Source of the DNA: an uncultured Oscillospiraceae bacterium
GTDB taxonomy: Bacteria > Bacillota > Clostridia > Oscillospirales > Oscillospiraceae
Length of the DNA stretch: 64,000 nucleotides
Assembly: GCA_910585155.1 (NCBI GenBank)
Contig: CAJUEC010000005.1
Coordinates: 1-64,000 of the forward strand
Direction: 5' to 3'
The translations under genes were made by a program, and so were the position numbers. Below are positions 56,832 to 64,000 of this stretch, piece after piece. Each line of letters opens with the position of its first letter. Within the stretch, counting starts at the first letter, position 1. The notes below the pieces were generated by a model. That model made no database searches. It was not told the origin of the DNA and worked only from the letters and a program-made list of their open reading frames with translations.

Positions 56832-58382
56832 TCAGCGCCTATGGCCCGCGTCCTGGCTGCCGGCCAGCTCCGCCTGGAAATCGGCGGCGGTCCGCTTGGC
56901 GGCGGAAATTTTCTCCCAGCTGTCCAGGTACTCCCTGGCGTACTTGGGGTTGCTCAGCCGGACAATTCTTCCCTGGTCCGGGTCCACCAGCTTGGTGATC
57001 CCCCCGGCCCCCAGGGACAGCACCGATTGGAGCTCCTCCATCATCACGATATTATAGACGCACACCGCCCCCGGGCGGGCCCAGCCCACGTTCTCGAAGG
57101 AGCCGGACATGTACTTCTGCCGGTACAGATAGTAGGGGACGTACCCCGCCCCCCGCAGCCGGTCCGCCGCCAGAGCCAGCATGGCCTCCACCGTACCGGG
57201 GGAGCACAGCGTGCCCCCCGCCTCCGTGAGGCTCTCTTCGGTGAGCCGGGAGCCCTTTTTCAGCGCCAGGGTGTGCACTGTGATGTTGGCCGGGCCCATG
57301 GCCAGCACCTGGTCCAGGGTGCGCCCAAAGCCCTCCTCCGTGTCGGTGGGCAGCCCGGCGATGAGGTCCATGTTCACCAGAGCGCCAAAGCGCTCCCCGG
57401 CCAGGGCCATGGCCTCCGTGATCTGGGCGGCGGTGTGGGCCCGGCCCATGGCCCGGAGCACACTGTCCTCCATGGTCTGGGGGTTGATGGAGATGCGGCG
57501 GATGCCGTGGTCCCGCAGCGTCTCCAGCTTGTCCGGGGTGATGGTGTCCGGCCGCCCGGCCTCCACAGTGAACTCGGCGCACCCCTCCATGGGCAGACAG
57601 TCCTCCACAACGGACAAAAGCTTGTGGAGCTGGGGGGCGCTGAGGGTGGTGGGGGTGCCGCCCCCCATGTAGGCACAGGAGATGTGGAGCCCCCGCTCCC
57701 GCAGCAGTGCGCCGGCCAGCTCCACCTCCCGGCACAGAGCGTCCACGTAGGGCTCCACCAAGGCCAGCGCACCCTTTACGTCCGAGGAGATGAAGGAACA
57801 GTAGGCGCACCGGGTGGGGCAGAAGGGGATTCCGATATAGAGGGCCAGGCCGTCCTTCCGCAGCCTCTTCCGCACCGCCAGCGCCGCCTGGGCGCACTCC
57901 ACCGCCAGCGCCGCCCGGGGCGGAGAGACGTGATACTCTTTGCACAGCTCCCACTCCGCCTGTCTGGCCGTCCTGCCCGCCAGCATGGCCTTAGTGGGCA
58001 GCTTGACGGGCCGCACCCCGGTGAGGGAGCCCCAGGGCAGCTCATACCCCAGCAGGGCGGTCCCCGCCTTGTAAAAGGCCTGCTTCAGGGCGTGGGACAC
58101 AGTATGGTACACCTGCTCCGGCCCCTCGTCCAGCTTCTCCGCGGAGAAGCTGGTCACGCCGTTTCGGAGCTGATCCCCCCGCTTTGCCAGCACGCTGATA
58201 CTGGCCTTTACCCTTCCCCGGCTCAGGCCGATGAGAATACCCTGGCTGCCCTCCAAGTCTGGCGGCGTCTCCGGGTACTCCGGCTTTTCCCCGGGAAATA
58301 GGGTGAGCAGCATCTGCTCAGCGGGGTAGCGGTACCGCTCCGGCTGCCAGGGCCAGTTGTGCTCGGCGAACCAGATCTTCAT
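56832..58382 (-). CDS. hemZ: Coproporphyrinogen dehydrogenase HemZ (radical SAM)
   Basis: The 516-residue radical-SAM enzyme of the HemN/HemZ group has the cluster motif IPFCPTRCAYCSF (Cys about 187-194) and GGGTPTTLSAPQL. Its N-terminal 160 residues are the HemZ-specific extension. It is assigned to oxygen-independent coproporphyrinogen III oxidation, although other heme genes are absent nearby and some HemZ proteins may have other roles. It overlaps the upstream hydrolase gene by four bases. Confidence 0.9.
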   Translation of the reverse strand: MKIWFAEHNWPWQPERYRYPAEQMLLTLFPGEKPEYPETPPDLEGSQGILIGLSRGRVKASISVLAKRGDQLRNGVTSFSAEKLDEGPEQVYHTVSHALKQAFYKAGTALLGYELPWGSLTGVRPVKLPTKAMLAGRTARQAEWELCKEYHVSPPRAALAVECAQAALAVRKRLRKDGLALYIGIPFCPTRCAYCSFISSDVKGALALVEPYVDALCREVELAGALLRERGLHISCAYMGGGTPTTLSAPQLHKLLSVVEDCLPMEGCAEFTVEAGRPDTITPDKLETLRDHGIRRISINPQTMEDSVLRAMGRAHTAAQITEAMALAGERFGALVNMDLIAGLPTDTEEGFGRTLDQVLAMGPANITVHTLALKKGSRLTEESLTEAGGTLCSPGTVEAMLALAADRLRGAGYVPYYLYRQKYMSGSFENVGWARPGAVCVYNIVMMEELQSVLSLGAGGITKLVDPDQGRIVRLSNPKYAREYLDSWEKISAAKRTAADFQAELAGSQDAGHRR

Positions 58383-59011
58383 GACCCCATTGCCCCGCGC
58401 ATGCAGTAGTTGGACTGCCGCTCCCGCTCCAGGGTGGACTGCCCCTCATGGCCGGGGAGCACCCGGTAGTCCCCCTCCAGCTCCCCCAGCCGCCTGAGGG
58501 ATTTCATAATCTGTCCCTCGTCGCCGCCGGGGAAATCGGTGCGGCCCATGGACCCGGCGAAAAGGGTGTCCCCGGTGAACAGCACGTCCTCCGCCTGGAG
58601 GGTCACCGACCCGGGGGTGTGGCCGGGGGTCTCCAGCACCTCCACCTTCACCCCCGCCACGTCCACCACGTCCCCCTCCTGGTAGGGAGTGATATCCCCA
58701 AAGGAGCTGACGGTGGGGAAGGCCTGGCCCAGCAGGGACAGGGTATCCTCTCCCTCGTGTATGTCGGCGGGGTGGCAGTACACCGGCAGGTCCGGCCACT
58801 CCTCCCGCAGGCCGGGTATGCCCAGAATGTGGTCGAAGTGTCCGTGGGTGAGCAGGACAGCCTCTGCTTCCAGCCCCTTGTCCACCATCCACCGGGCCAC
58901 CTGCTCCCCCTGGTCGCCGGGGTCCACAATGCCGCACTTGTATCCGCCCTTCCGGCGGAAGACATAGCAGTTGGTGCCGATCTGCCCCAGGCGCAGCACG
59001 CTGATCTCCAT
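58379..59011 (-). CDS. Metallo-beta-lactamase-fold hydrolase (glyoxalase II-like)
   Basis: The 210-residue protein has the zinc motif THGHFDH (55-61), the metal-bridging Asp in LFTGDTLF and the His in GHTPGS and PGHEG, placing it in the YcbL/glyoxalase II-like group. Substrate is unknown; hydroxyacyl-thioesters are typical. It is co-translated with hemZ (ATGA overlap). Confidence 0.9.
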   Translation of the reverse strand: MEISVLRLGQIGTNCYVFRRKGGYKCGIVDPGDQGEQVARWMVDKGLEAEAVLLTHGHFDHILGIPGLREEWPDLPVYCHPADIHEGEDTLSLLGQAFPTVSSFGDITPYQEGDVVDVAGVKVEVLETPGHTPGSVTLQAEDVLFTGDTLFAGSMGRTDFPGGDEGQIMKSLRRLGELEGDYRVLPGHEGQSTLERERQSNYCMRGAMGS

Positions 59012-59031
59012 AAAATCACCTCGTTGTTTTA

Positions 59032-59226
59032 TTATTCCAGCTCCTTGGCAATCAGCGACCCGGCGATCTCAAGGGCCTTGATGCGCCGCTGCGCCAACGT
59101 GATCTGGGATTTGTACCGTTCCGGGTCTTCCTTGGCCTGTAAGGTTTTCACCGTCTCCCGCAGCTTATGCAGGGTGGAATCAATCTGCCGTTTGGCCTCG
59201 GCAAACTCCTCTTTTGTGTGCTCCAC
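59032..59226 (-). CDS. Small coiled-coil protein (GTG start)
   Basis: The 64-residue protein is almost wholly helical (EHTKEEFAEAKRQIDSTLHKLRETVKTLQAKEDPERYKSQITLAQRRIKALEIAGSLIAKEL). The GTG at 59226 follows GGAGG. It resembles XseB in size and helical character but lacks its signature, so no function is given. It lies 20 bases upstream of the MBL hydrolase gene. Confidence 0.65.
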   Translation of the reverse strand: MEHTKEEFAEAKRQIDSTLHKLRETVKTLQAKEDPERYKSQITLAQRRIKALEIAGSLIAKELE

Positions 59227-59249
59227 GCCTGGTCGCCTCCTTTTTTGAT

Positions 59250-59280
59250 TCAAAAAGGCCCCCGGCGGCGCCGGGGGCCT
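59250..59280 (-). terminator. Terminator after jag
   Basis: GGCCCCCGGC and GCCGGGGGCC arms are followed by five T on the minus strand. Confidence 0.85.
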
Positions 59281-59285
59281 CTGGA

Positions 59286-60113
59286 TCACTGCTTGCCGGG
59301 GTCGTAGGCCACCACGGTCCTCCGGTTGGGCTCGGTGCCGGTGGAGAAGGTGGATACCCCGGGGTAGTCCTGGAGGGCGGTGTGGATCACGTGGCGCTCG
59401 TAGGCGTTCATGGCCTCCAGGGTGATGTTCCGGCGGTACTTCACCACCTTGCCCGCCGTCTTGCGGGCCAGGCGGTTCAGCGACTCCTCCCGGCGGGCGC
59501 GGTAGCCCTCGGCGTCCACGTGGATGCGCACCCGGTGGCTGCGGCCCTTGTTGACGGCGTAGCCGGTGAGCTGCTGGATGGCGTCCAGGGTCTCCCCCCG
59601 GTGGCCGATGAGGGCGCCCATGTTCTCACCCTCCAGCACCACTTGATAGGTATCTCCCTCCCGGGTGACCATGGGGGTGGCCTCCACTCCCATGTGCTGA
59701 AACAGCCCGGTCTGGAATTTGACAATGGCGGCGGCCGCGTCGCCGTCCGCGGCCTCAGCCCGAGGGGAGGGGGCCGCCTTAGGCGCGGGCTTTTCCGCCT
59801 TGGGCGCGGGCCGGGGAGCCCGGGGAGCGGGCTGGGGCCGGGGCTCAGGCCGCTCGGCCCGGGGGGGTTTGGGGGGCTCGGGCTGGGGGGCGGGCTTTGC
59901 CTCCGCCGGACGGGCGGGGACGGGCTGGGGCTCGTCGGGGGCCTCGTAGGTGAGCTTCACCTTGGCGGGCACGGAGCCGATGCCCAGAAAGCCGGTCTTG
60001 CCCCGCTCCAGAATCTCCACGGAAACATCGTCCCGGTCAAGCCCCAGGTGGGCCAGACCCTTGGCGATGGCCTCGTCCTCAGTTTTGGCGGTGAATTCCA
60101 TGTATTTCAGCAT
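59286..60113 (-). CDS. jag: RNA-binding protein Jag/KhpB
   Basis: The 275-residue protein has an N-terminal Jag domain (MLKYMEFTAKTEDEAIAKGLAHLGLDRDDVSVEILERGKTGFLGIG), a Pro/Ala-rich linker (about 60-125), a KH domain with LIGHRGETLDAIQQL, and a C-terminal R3H domain (YERHVIHTALQDYPGVSTFSTG). It binds RNA and, with KhpA, affects cell elongation. Start 60113 follows AAAGGAG. It normally follows yidC directly; here repeat C2 separates them. Confidence 0.94.
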   Translation of the reverse strand: MLKYMEFTAKTEDEAIAKGLAHLGLDRDDVSVEILERGKTGFLGIGSVPAKVKLTYEAPDEPQPVPARPAEAKPAPQPEPPKPPRAERPEPRPQPAPRAPRPAPKAEKPAPKAAPSPRAEAADGDAAAAIVKFQTGLFQHMGVEATPMVTREGDTYQVVLEGENMGALIGHRGETLDAIQQLTGYAVNKGRSHRVRIHVDAEGYRARREESLNRLARKTAGKVVKYRRNITLEAMNAYERHVIHTALQDYPGVSTFSTGTEPNRRTVVAYDPGKQ

Positions 60114-60156
60114 GGGAACGCACTCCTTTGTCACATGTTGTTATGGTTTTGAATTC

Positions 60157-60318
60157 AGGAAGGACTGATTCAATGCGTCTGCGGTATCTTGTGGAAATTT
60201 TGCGTCATAATTTTGTTGCGATTTCTTGAAATAAACACAATTATTCCCGCGAAATCGCGCCGCATTCTGGCGCAAAATTTTTTACAACCTACTCTTGCCG
60301 ATTGAATCAGTCCTTCCT
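60157..60318. repeat. Repeat family C, copy C2 (MITE-like)
   Basis: This 162-bp AT-rich element has perfect 18-bp terminal inverted repeats, AGGAAGGACTGATTCAAT, and the same inner core as C1 (ATTTCTTGAAATAAACAC). It sits between yidC and jag, and the last base of the yidC stop codon region overlaps its end. It has no coding capacity. Confidence 0.8.
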
Positions 60319-61613
60319 TAGGTCTCCTCGCTGTCCTCCGCGTAGGCCTCCTCATAATCCCCGCTGTCCTCCGCGGGGGCCTCCGTCTGGGGCTGCTTCT
60401 CCTGGGGGGCCGGCGCCGGGCCGGACTGGGCGGTGATCTCCTTCTCCTCCTCAGCGGGCTCCGCAGGCTTCTCCTCCACCGGCTTGGCGGGTCCGTTGGG
60501 GTCCCAATAGGGGGTGATGGGGTAGCGGTTGGGGTCATAGGCCCGTCCCCGGGCATAGGCCCGCAGGCCCTCCCGGCTGGCGGTCAGGTCCACACCGGGC
60601 TCCTGCTTCTTTTTCTGCTGGCCCTTCCGGGGGTCCTTGCCGGCGGCGATGGCGGCGGCCTTCTTCTCCGCGGCGATGCGGCGGCGCTCCTTCTCGGCCT
60701 CCTTGGCCCGGGCGGCCTGCTCGGCCATCTCCTTCTGGGCGGCCTCGTAGTCCTTGCGGAGAATCCGCCCGCAGATAACCTCCTGCACCATGCCCAGCAG
60801 GGAGTTGGCGATCCAGTAGATACACAGGCCGGCGGGCATGGCAAAACCGATCCACAGGGAGATGACGGGGCTCATGAGCATGAGGGACCAGTTCATCTTG
60901 GGGGCGGGCTGGTCCTTGTTCATCTGGTTGGTCTTCTGCATAATCAGGCTGGACAGCAGGGACACCAGCGCCGAGATGATGGGCAGCAGGAACAGCCCCA
61001 CGGAGTTGATGCTCACGCCCCCCTCCCAGAACTTCAGCTGGGGAACCTGGGACAGGTCGATGCCGAAGAAGTTGAAGTTGATGGCGAACATGCTGGCGGC
61101 GGACACCCCGGTGGCCGCGGCGGCGGCCTTGGCCGCCTCCAGATTGCCGGCCTCCATCATGGAGCCCAGCATCAGCTCATTGTAGCCCGCCACGGTGAAC
61201 TCGCCGCTCCACCCCAGGGCGGTGGCAACCGCCTTCACCGCGTCCTCGGTGAGCCACATCATGTACTTCAGCGGCCGGCGGATGATGGCGTACAGGGGAT
61301 ACAGCACGATAATAGGGATCATTTGCCAGCCGCAGCCCCCCATGGGGTTGACGTTGTTCTCGGTGTAGAACTTCTGGACCTCCTGGTTATACCGCTCCTT
61401 GTCGTTGCCGCAGCGCTTTTGGATCTCCTGGAGCTGGCCGTTGAGCAGGTTCATTTTGATCGCGCTCTTCTTGCCCTTCAGGTTCAGGGGGAAGAGGACG
61501 ATCTTCACCACCACGGTGAACAGGAACAGGGCGATGCCGTAGCTGTTGAACACCTGACAGAAGGTTTTCAGAATCCAGCTGAACGGCGTCATAAGGATTT
61601 GCCAAATATCCAT
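60318..61613 (-). CDS. yidC: Membrane protein insertase YidC/OxaA
   Basis: The 431-residue protein inserts proteins into the membrane. It has the Gram-positive YidC core with about five transmembrane helices (YGIALFLFTVVVKIVLFPLNLKGKKSAIKM; NPMGGCGWQMIPIIVLYPLYAIIRRPL) and the conserved Arg in the hydrophilic groove. The C-terminal 150 residues are a charged Lys/Glu/Pro tail. An extra loop (about 120-200) is larger than usual. The stop codon coincides with the end of repeat C2. Confidence 0.94.
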   Translation of the reverse strand: MDIWQILMTPFSWILKTFCQVFNSYGIALFLFTVVVKIVLFPLNLKGKKSAIKMNLLNGQLQEIQKRCGNDKERYNQEVQKFYTENNVNPMGGCGWQMIPIIVLYPLYAIIRRPLKYMMWLTEDAVKAVATALGWSGEFTVAGYNELMLGSMMEAGNLEAAKAAAAATGVSAASMFAINFNFFGIDLSQVPQLKFWEGGVSINSVGLFLLPIISALVSLLSSLIMQKTNQMNKDQPAPKMNWSLMLMSPVISLWIGFAMPAGLCIYWIANSLLGMVQEVICGRILRKDYEAAQKEMAEQAARAKEAEKERRRIAAEKKAAAIAAGKDPRKGQQKKKQEPGVDLTASREGLRAYARGRAYDPNRYPITPYWDPNGPAKPVEEKPAEPAEEEKEITAQSGPAPAPQEKQPQTEAPAEDSGDYEEAYAEDSEET

Positions 61614-61623
61614 GTTTGGCCTC

Positions 61624-61863
61624 CTAAATTCGTTTGATTTTCTTGGGAGGAACGGGGTCGTAAATAAAGCTCTTCTCCCTGTGGAAGGGGTGGCACCGCA
61701 GAACGCGCCACACCGCCAGCAGCCCGCCCTTCACCGCCCCGTGGACCTCCACCGCCTCCAGCGCGTAGGTGGAGCAGGTGGGGATAAACCGGCAGCAGGG
61801 ATCCCGATAGGGGGATATGTCCCGCCGGTACCAGCGGATCAGGGCCAACAGCAGCCGTTTCAC
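61624..61863 (-). CDS. yidD: Membrane protein insertion efficiency factor YidD
   Basis: The 79-residue protein has the conserved YRRDISPYRDPCCRFIPTCSTYALEAVEVHGAVKGG segment with three Cys. It assists YidC. It overlaps rnpA by four bases in the standard rpmH-rnpA-yidD-yidC-jag order. Confidence 0.95.
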   Translation of the reverse strand: MKRLLLALIRWYRRDISPYRDPCCRFIPTCSTYALEAVEVHGAVKGGLLAVWRVLRCHPFHREKSFIYDPVPPKKIKRI

Positions 61864-62210
61864 CGGGAGCTCTCCTTTTTCAGCAGCTCCAGCTTGTCCG
61901 CCAGCCTCAGGAAGGACCTCTCCAGCTGGCGGTAATCGCTGGAGGCGGCCCGCACCCGGGCCACCACCACCACGTCCCGGCCCCCCAGCACCTGCTCCTC
62001 ATGGAGGCGGTAGATCTCCCGCAGACGGCGGCGGACCCGGTTCCGCACCACGGCGTGGCCCACCTTGGTGGACACGGTGAGGCCCAGCCGGTTTTCCCGC
62101 TGGCCGTTGCCCCGGACATAGAGGGCCAGGCGGCTGTCGGCGGCGGTTTTTCCCCGGCTGTACGTCCGGCGGAACAGATGATTTTCCTTGAGCGATACGG
62201 TTTTTTTCAT
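61860..62210 (-). CDS. rnpA: Ribonuclease P protein component
   Basis: The 116-residue basic protein pairs with the RNase P RNA to mature tRNA 5' ends. Motifs are SLKENHLFRRTYSRGK, RLGLTVSTKVGHAVVRNRVRRRLREIYR (the RNR motif). GGAGG precedes ATG 62210. Confidence 0.96.
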   Translation of the reverse strand: MKKTVSLKENHLFRRTYSRGKTAADSRLALYVRGNGQRENRLGLTVSTKVGHAVVRNRVRRRLREIYRLHEEQVLGGRDVVVVARVRAASSDYRQLERSFLRLADKLELLKKESSR

Positions 62211-62309
62211 ACGACCTCCGTTTGGGCGGCACTTTTGGGCCAACGAGGACAGGGGCGAGGGAAAAGCTCCCGCGCCCCAAGTCGTATCGTTATCCCAATG
62301 TGTGCGCCA

Positions 62310-62444
62310 TCAGTGGCTCAGACGGGCGCGGCCCTTGGCGCGGCGCCGGGCCAGAACCTTGCGGCCGTTGCTGGTGGCCATGCGCTTACGGAAGCCATGG
62401 ACCTTGGAGCGCTGACGCTTCTTGGGCTGGTAGGTACGAACCAT
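62310..62444 (-). CDS. rpmH: 50S ribosomal protein L34
   Basis: The 44-residue protein has the complete L34 pattern: VRTYQPKKRQRSKVHGFRKR then MATSNGRKVLARRRAKGRARLSH. CAGGAGGTG precedes ATG 62444. It is the first gene of the origin-proximal operon, divergent from dnaA. Confidence 0.97.
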   Translation of the reverse strand: MVRTYQPKKRQRSKVHGFRKRMATSNGRKVLARRRAKGRARLSH

Positions 62445-62551
62445 GCTGGAACACCTCCTGTATAGTTTGGCGGCTGATCCCGGGGGAGCGCCGCTCTCCA
62501 CAACGCCTGCCGGCGTGGTTGGCACTTATCGCGCATAATCGCGTATCAAGG

Positions 62552-62580
62552 ATTATACCTTTATTTCTTTGATCTGTCAA
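62552..62580 (-). promoter_or_regulatory. Promoter of the rpmH operon
   Basis: On the minus strand consensus TTGACA (62580-62575) and TATAAT (62557-62552) are 17 bp apart. Confidence 0.88.
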
Positions 62581-62740
62581 CAAAAAATCGGCAATATTCT
62601 TTTTTCTCCCGGCGGGCACAAGATATTGTGCTTATTTCTTCGTCCCGGCTGATTTCGCCAAAAAAAGCAGAGATTCCAGCTCCCACCCCGCCAACGCCCG
62701 CGGATTGTGCCACCTTTATAAAAAAGAATTGGAAAAGCAC

Positions 62741-62769
62741 TTGTCTGGGACAGTATTTTTTGGTATAAT
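62741..62769 (+). promoter_or_regulatory. Promoter of dnaA
   Basis: TTGTCT (62741-62746) and TATAAT (62764-62769) are 17 bp apart, 41 bases before the start codon. The rest of the 366-base divergent gap has a small palindrome (GCACAA GATA TTGTGC, near 62626-62641) but no clear DnaA boxes. Confidence 0.8.
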
Positions 62770-62810
62770 ATTCTGGTTATGATATTTCGAATTTTAGGAG
62801 GCTTCCGCCC

Positions 62811-64000
62811 ATGAGATCGGCTGCCGACGTCTGGGAAAAAGTAAAAAGCCTGATGGAGGGCAGCATGACCGCCGTCTCCATCGACACCTGGTTTGGGGAT
62901 GTGGAGGCCGTGGCCCTGGAGGACACCCGGCTGGTGCTGTGCGTGCCCACCGACTTCAAGCGGAACATCATCCGCACCCGGTTCCAGTCCGGGGTGGAGG
63001 CGGCACTGAAGGAGCTGTTCTCCTTTGACGTGGACGTGGCTCTGCTCCTCCCGGAGGAGCGGGACGTCTACACCCGCCAGGCCGCCGCCCCCAGCCCCGC
63101 GGGGGGGGACGCGGAGCGCTACACCTTTGAGCGCTTCGTGGTGGGCTCCACCAACCGTTTTGCCTTCACCGCCGCGGAGAAGGTGGCCGACGAGCCGGGG
63201 GGGGCCTACAACCCCTTGTTTATCTATGGCCAATCCGGCCTGGGCAAGACCCACCTGCTCCACGCCATCTCCAACCGGGTGCGGAAGAACTACCCCGGCT
63301 ATCGGATCATGTACGTTCAAAGCGAGGACTTTGTCAACGAATTCATTAACAACGTCCGCCGGGGCAAGGATATGCAGGAGTTTCGGGACAAATACCGGCA
63401 GGTGGACCTGTTTCTCATGGACGACGTGCAGTTCATCGCGGGCAAGGACTCCAGCGAGGAGGAGCTGTTCCATACCTTTAATACCCTGTACGAGCAGCGC
63501 AAGCAGATTGTGTTCACCTCCGACCGGCCTCCCCACGAGATGCTCCGGCTGGAGCAGCGGCTGCGCACCCGGTTTGAGCAGGGCCTGCCCGCCGACATCC
63601 AGCCTCCGGACTATGAGACCCGGGTGGCCCTGCTGAAGAACAAATCCCTGGAACGGGGCATCTCCCTGCCTGACCCGGTGCTGTCCTACGTGGCGGACAA
63701 CATCACCTCCAATGTGCGGCAGATCGAGGGCGTGGTCAACAAAATCATGGCTTTCCAGGAGCTGATGGGGGCCCAAGTGGATGTGGAGACTACCATCCGG
63801 GCGGTGCGGGACATCCTGCGGGCCAAGGAGAATTTTCTCCCCTCGGCAGACACCATCATCCAGGAGGTGGCCCGGTTCTACGAGCTGGACGCCGCCGCCC
63901 TCCGGGGCCAGAGCCAAAACAAGGAGATCAGCACCGCTAGAAACGTGTGCATGTACATCATCCGGGAGATGACTCAGCTCTCCCTGGCGGAGATCGGCCA
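62811..64000 (+). CDS. dnaA: Chromosomal replication initiator DnaA, 3' end cut by window edge
   Basis: The 396 visible codons cover domain I (SAADVWEKVKSLMEGSMTAVSIDTWFGDVEAV), a short linker, the AAA+ domain with Walker A GQSGLGKTH (about 144-152), Walker B FLMDDVQF (about 204-211) and sensor region, and the beginning of domain IV (EVARFYELDAAALRG...). The window ends within the DNA-binding domain. AGGAGG lies eight bases before the ATG. Its presence beside rpmH fixes the window near the replication origin. Confidence 0.97.
   Translation, partial: MRSAADVWEKVKSLMEGSMTAVSIDTWFGDVEAVALEDTRLVLCVPTDFKRNIIRTRFQSGVEAALKELFSFDVDVALLLPEERDVYTRQAAAPSPAGGDAERYTFERFVVGSTNRFAFTAAEKVADEPGGAYNPLFIYGQSGLGKTHLLHAISNRVRKNYPGYRIMYVQSEDFVNEFINNVRRGKDMQEFRDKYRQVDLFLMDDVQFIAGKDSSEEELFHTFNTLYEQRKQIVFTSDRPPHEMLRLEQRLRTRFEQGLPADIQPPDYETRVALLKNKSLERGISLPDPVLSYVADNITSNVRQIEGVVNKIMAFQELMGAQVDVETTIRAVRDILRAKENFLPSADTIIQEVARFYELDAAALRGQSQNKEISTARNVCMYIIREMTQLSLAEIG

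Noticed and set aside
62445..62810. oriC with a DnaA-box array between rpmH and dnaA
   Set aside because: No TTATCCACA-type boxes were found here; the origin core probably lies past dnaA, outside the window.

Overview
The window looks like the replication-origin-proximal part of a GC-rich, low-GC-clade Gram-positive: an Oscillospiraceae-type Clostridia (Flavonifractor / Pseudoflavonifractor / Intestinimonas-like). The evidence is a T-box before ileS, RicT/YaaT, DarA, SepF/DivIVA, HemZ, RNase Y, an L27 with a Prp-cleaved N-terminus next to prp, MurT/GatD, and the order dnaA | rpmH-rnpA-yidD-yidC-jag, all at roughly 60-65% GC. No tRNA, rRNA, CRISPR, prophage or transposase gene was seen. Family placement is inferred from gene content only.

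Layout. 1-5300 (minus): uracil permease with a leader-peptide attenuator, a polar amino-acid ABC importer, RNase Y. 5.9-12.5 kb: a GT-C glycosyltransferase, a tandem GNAT protein, dCMP deaminase-ApbE, an autoregulated PadR-DUF2812 pair, a zinc-ribbon membrane protein. 12.6-15.9 kb (plus): shikimate kinase, DEAD-box helicase, metallophosphoesterase. 16.3-23.5 kb (plus): mnmG, an AAC(6')-like acetyltransferase, a GyrI-like protein, MurT, a GatD homologue lacking its catalytic residues, an XRE regulator, prmA. 23.9-27.5 kb: Ile T-box, an AT-rich PD-(D/E)XK nuclease-like gene wedged between riboswitch and ileS, then ileS. 28.2-35.2 kb (minus): an ECF sigma factor overlapping a membrane-anchored serpin, ricT, holB-darA-lysine/ornithine/arginine decarboxylase, NUDIX. 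35.4-38.3 kb (plus): aldose epimerase and a two-gene transketolase. 38.7-44.5 kb (minus): PBP2-mreD, miaB, an FAD oxidoreductase. 44.7-49.3 kb (plus): miaA-hfq-HlyD-like-ylmE-sepF-divIVA. 49.4-56.6 kb: CLC channel, gap, small regulators, then obgE-acetyltransferases-rpmA-prp-rplU (minus). 56.8-62.4 kb (minus): hemZ, MBL hydrolase, exonuclease VII small-subunit-like protein, jag-yidC-yidD-rnpA-rpmH. 62.8 kb to end (plus): dnaA, cut by the window edge.

The most distinctive content lies between genes. Three dispersed repeat families are present. Family A has six copies, each a perfect or near-perfect palindrome followed by a long hairpin; in both, paired bases change together between copies, which argues for selection on structure. 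Family B (three copies, 130-175 bp) abuts gene ends and supplies their stop codons. Family C (two full copies of about 162 bp plus one end fragment) has terminal inverted repeats and looks like a MITE. One family A copy encodes the C-terminal tail of the GatD homologue.
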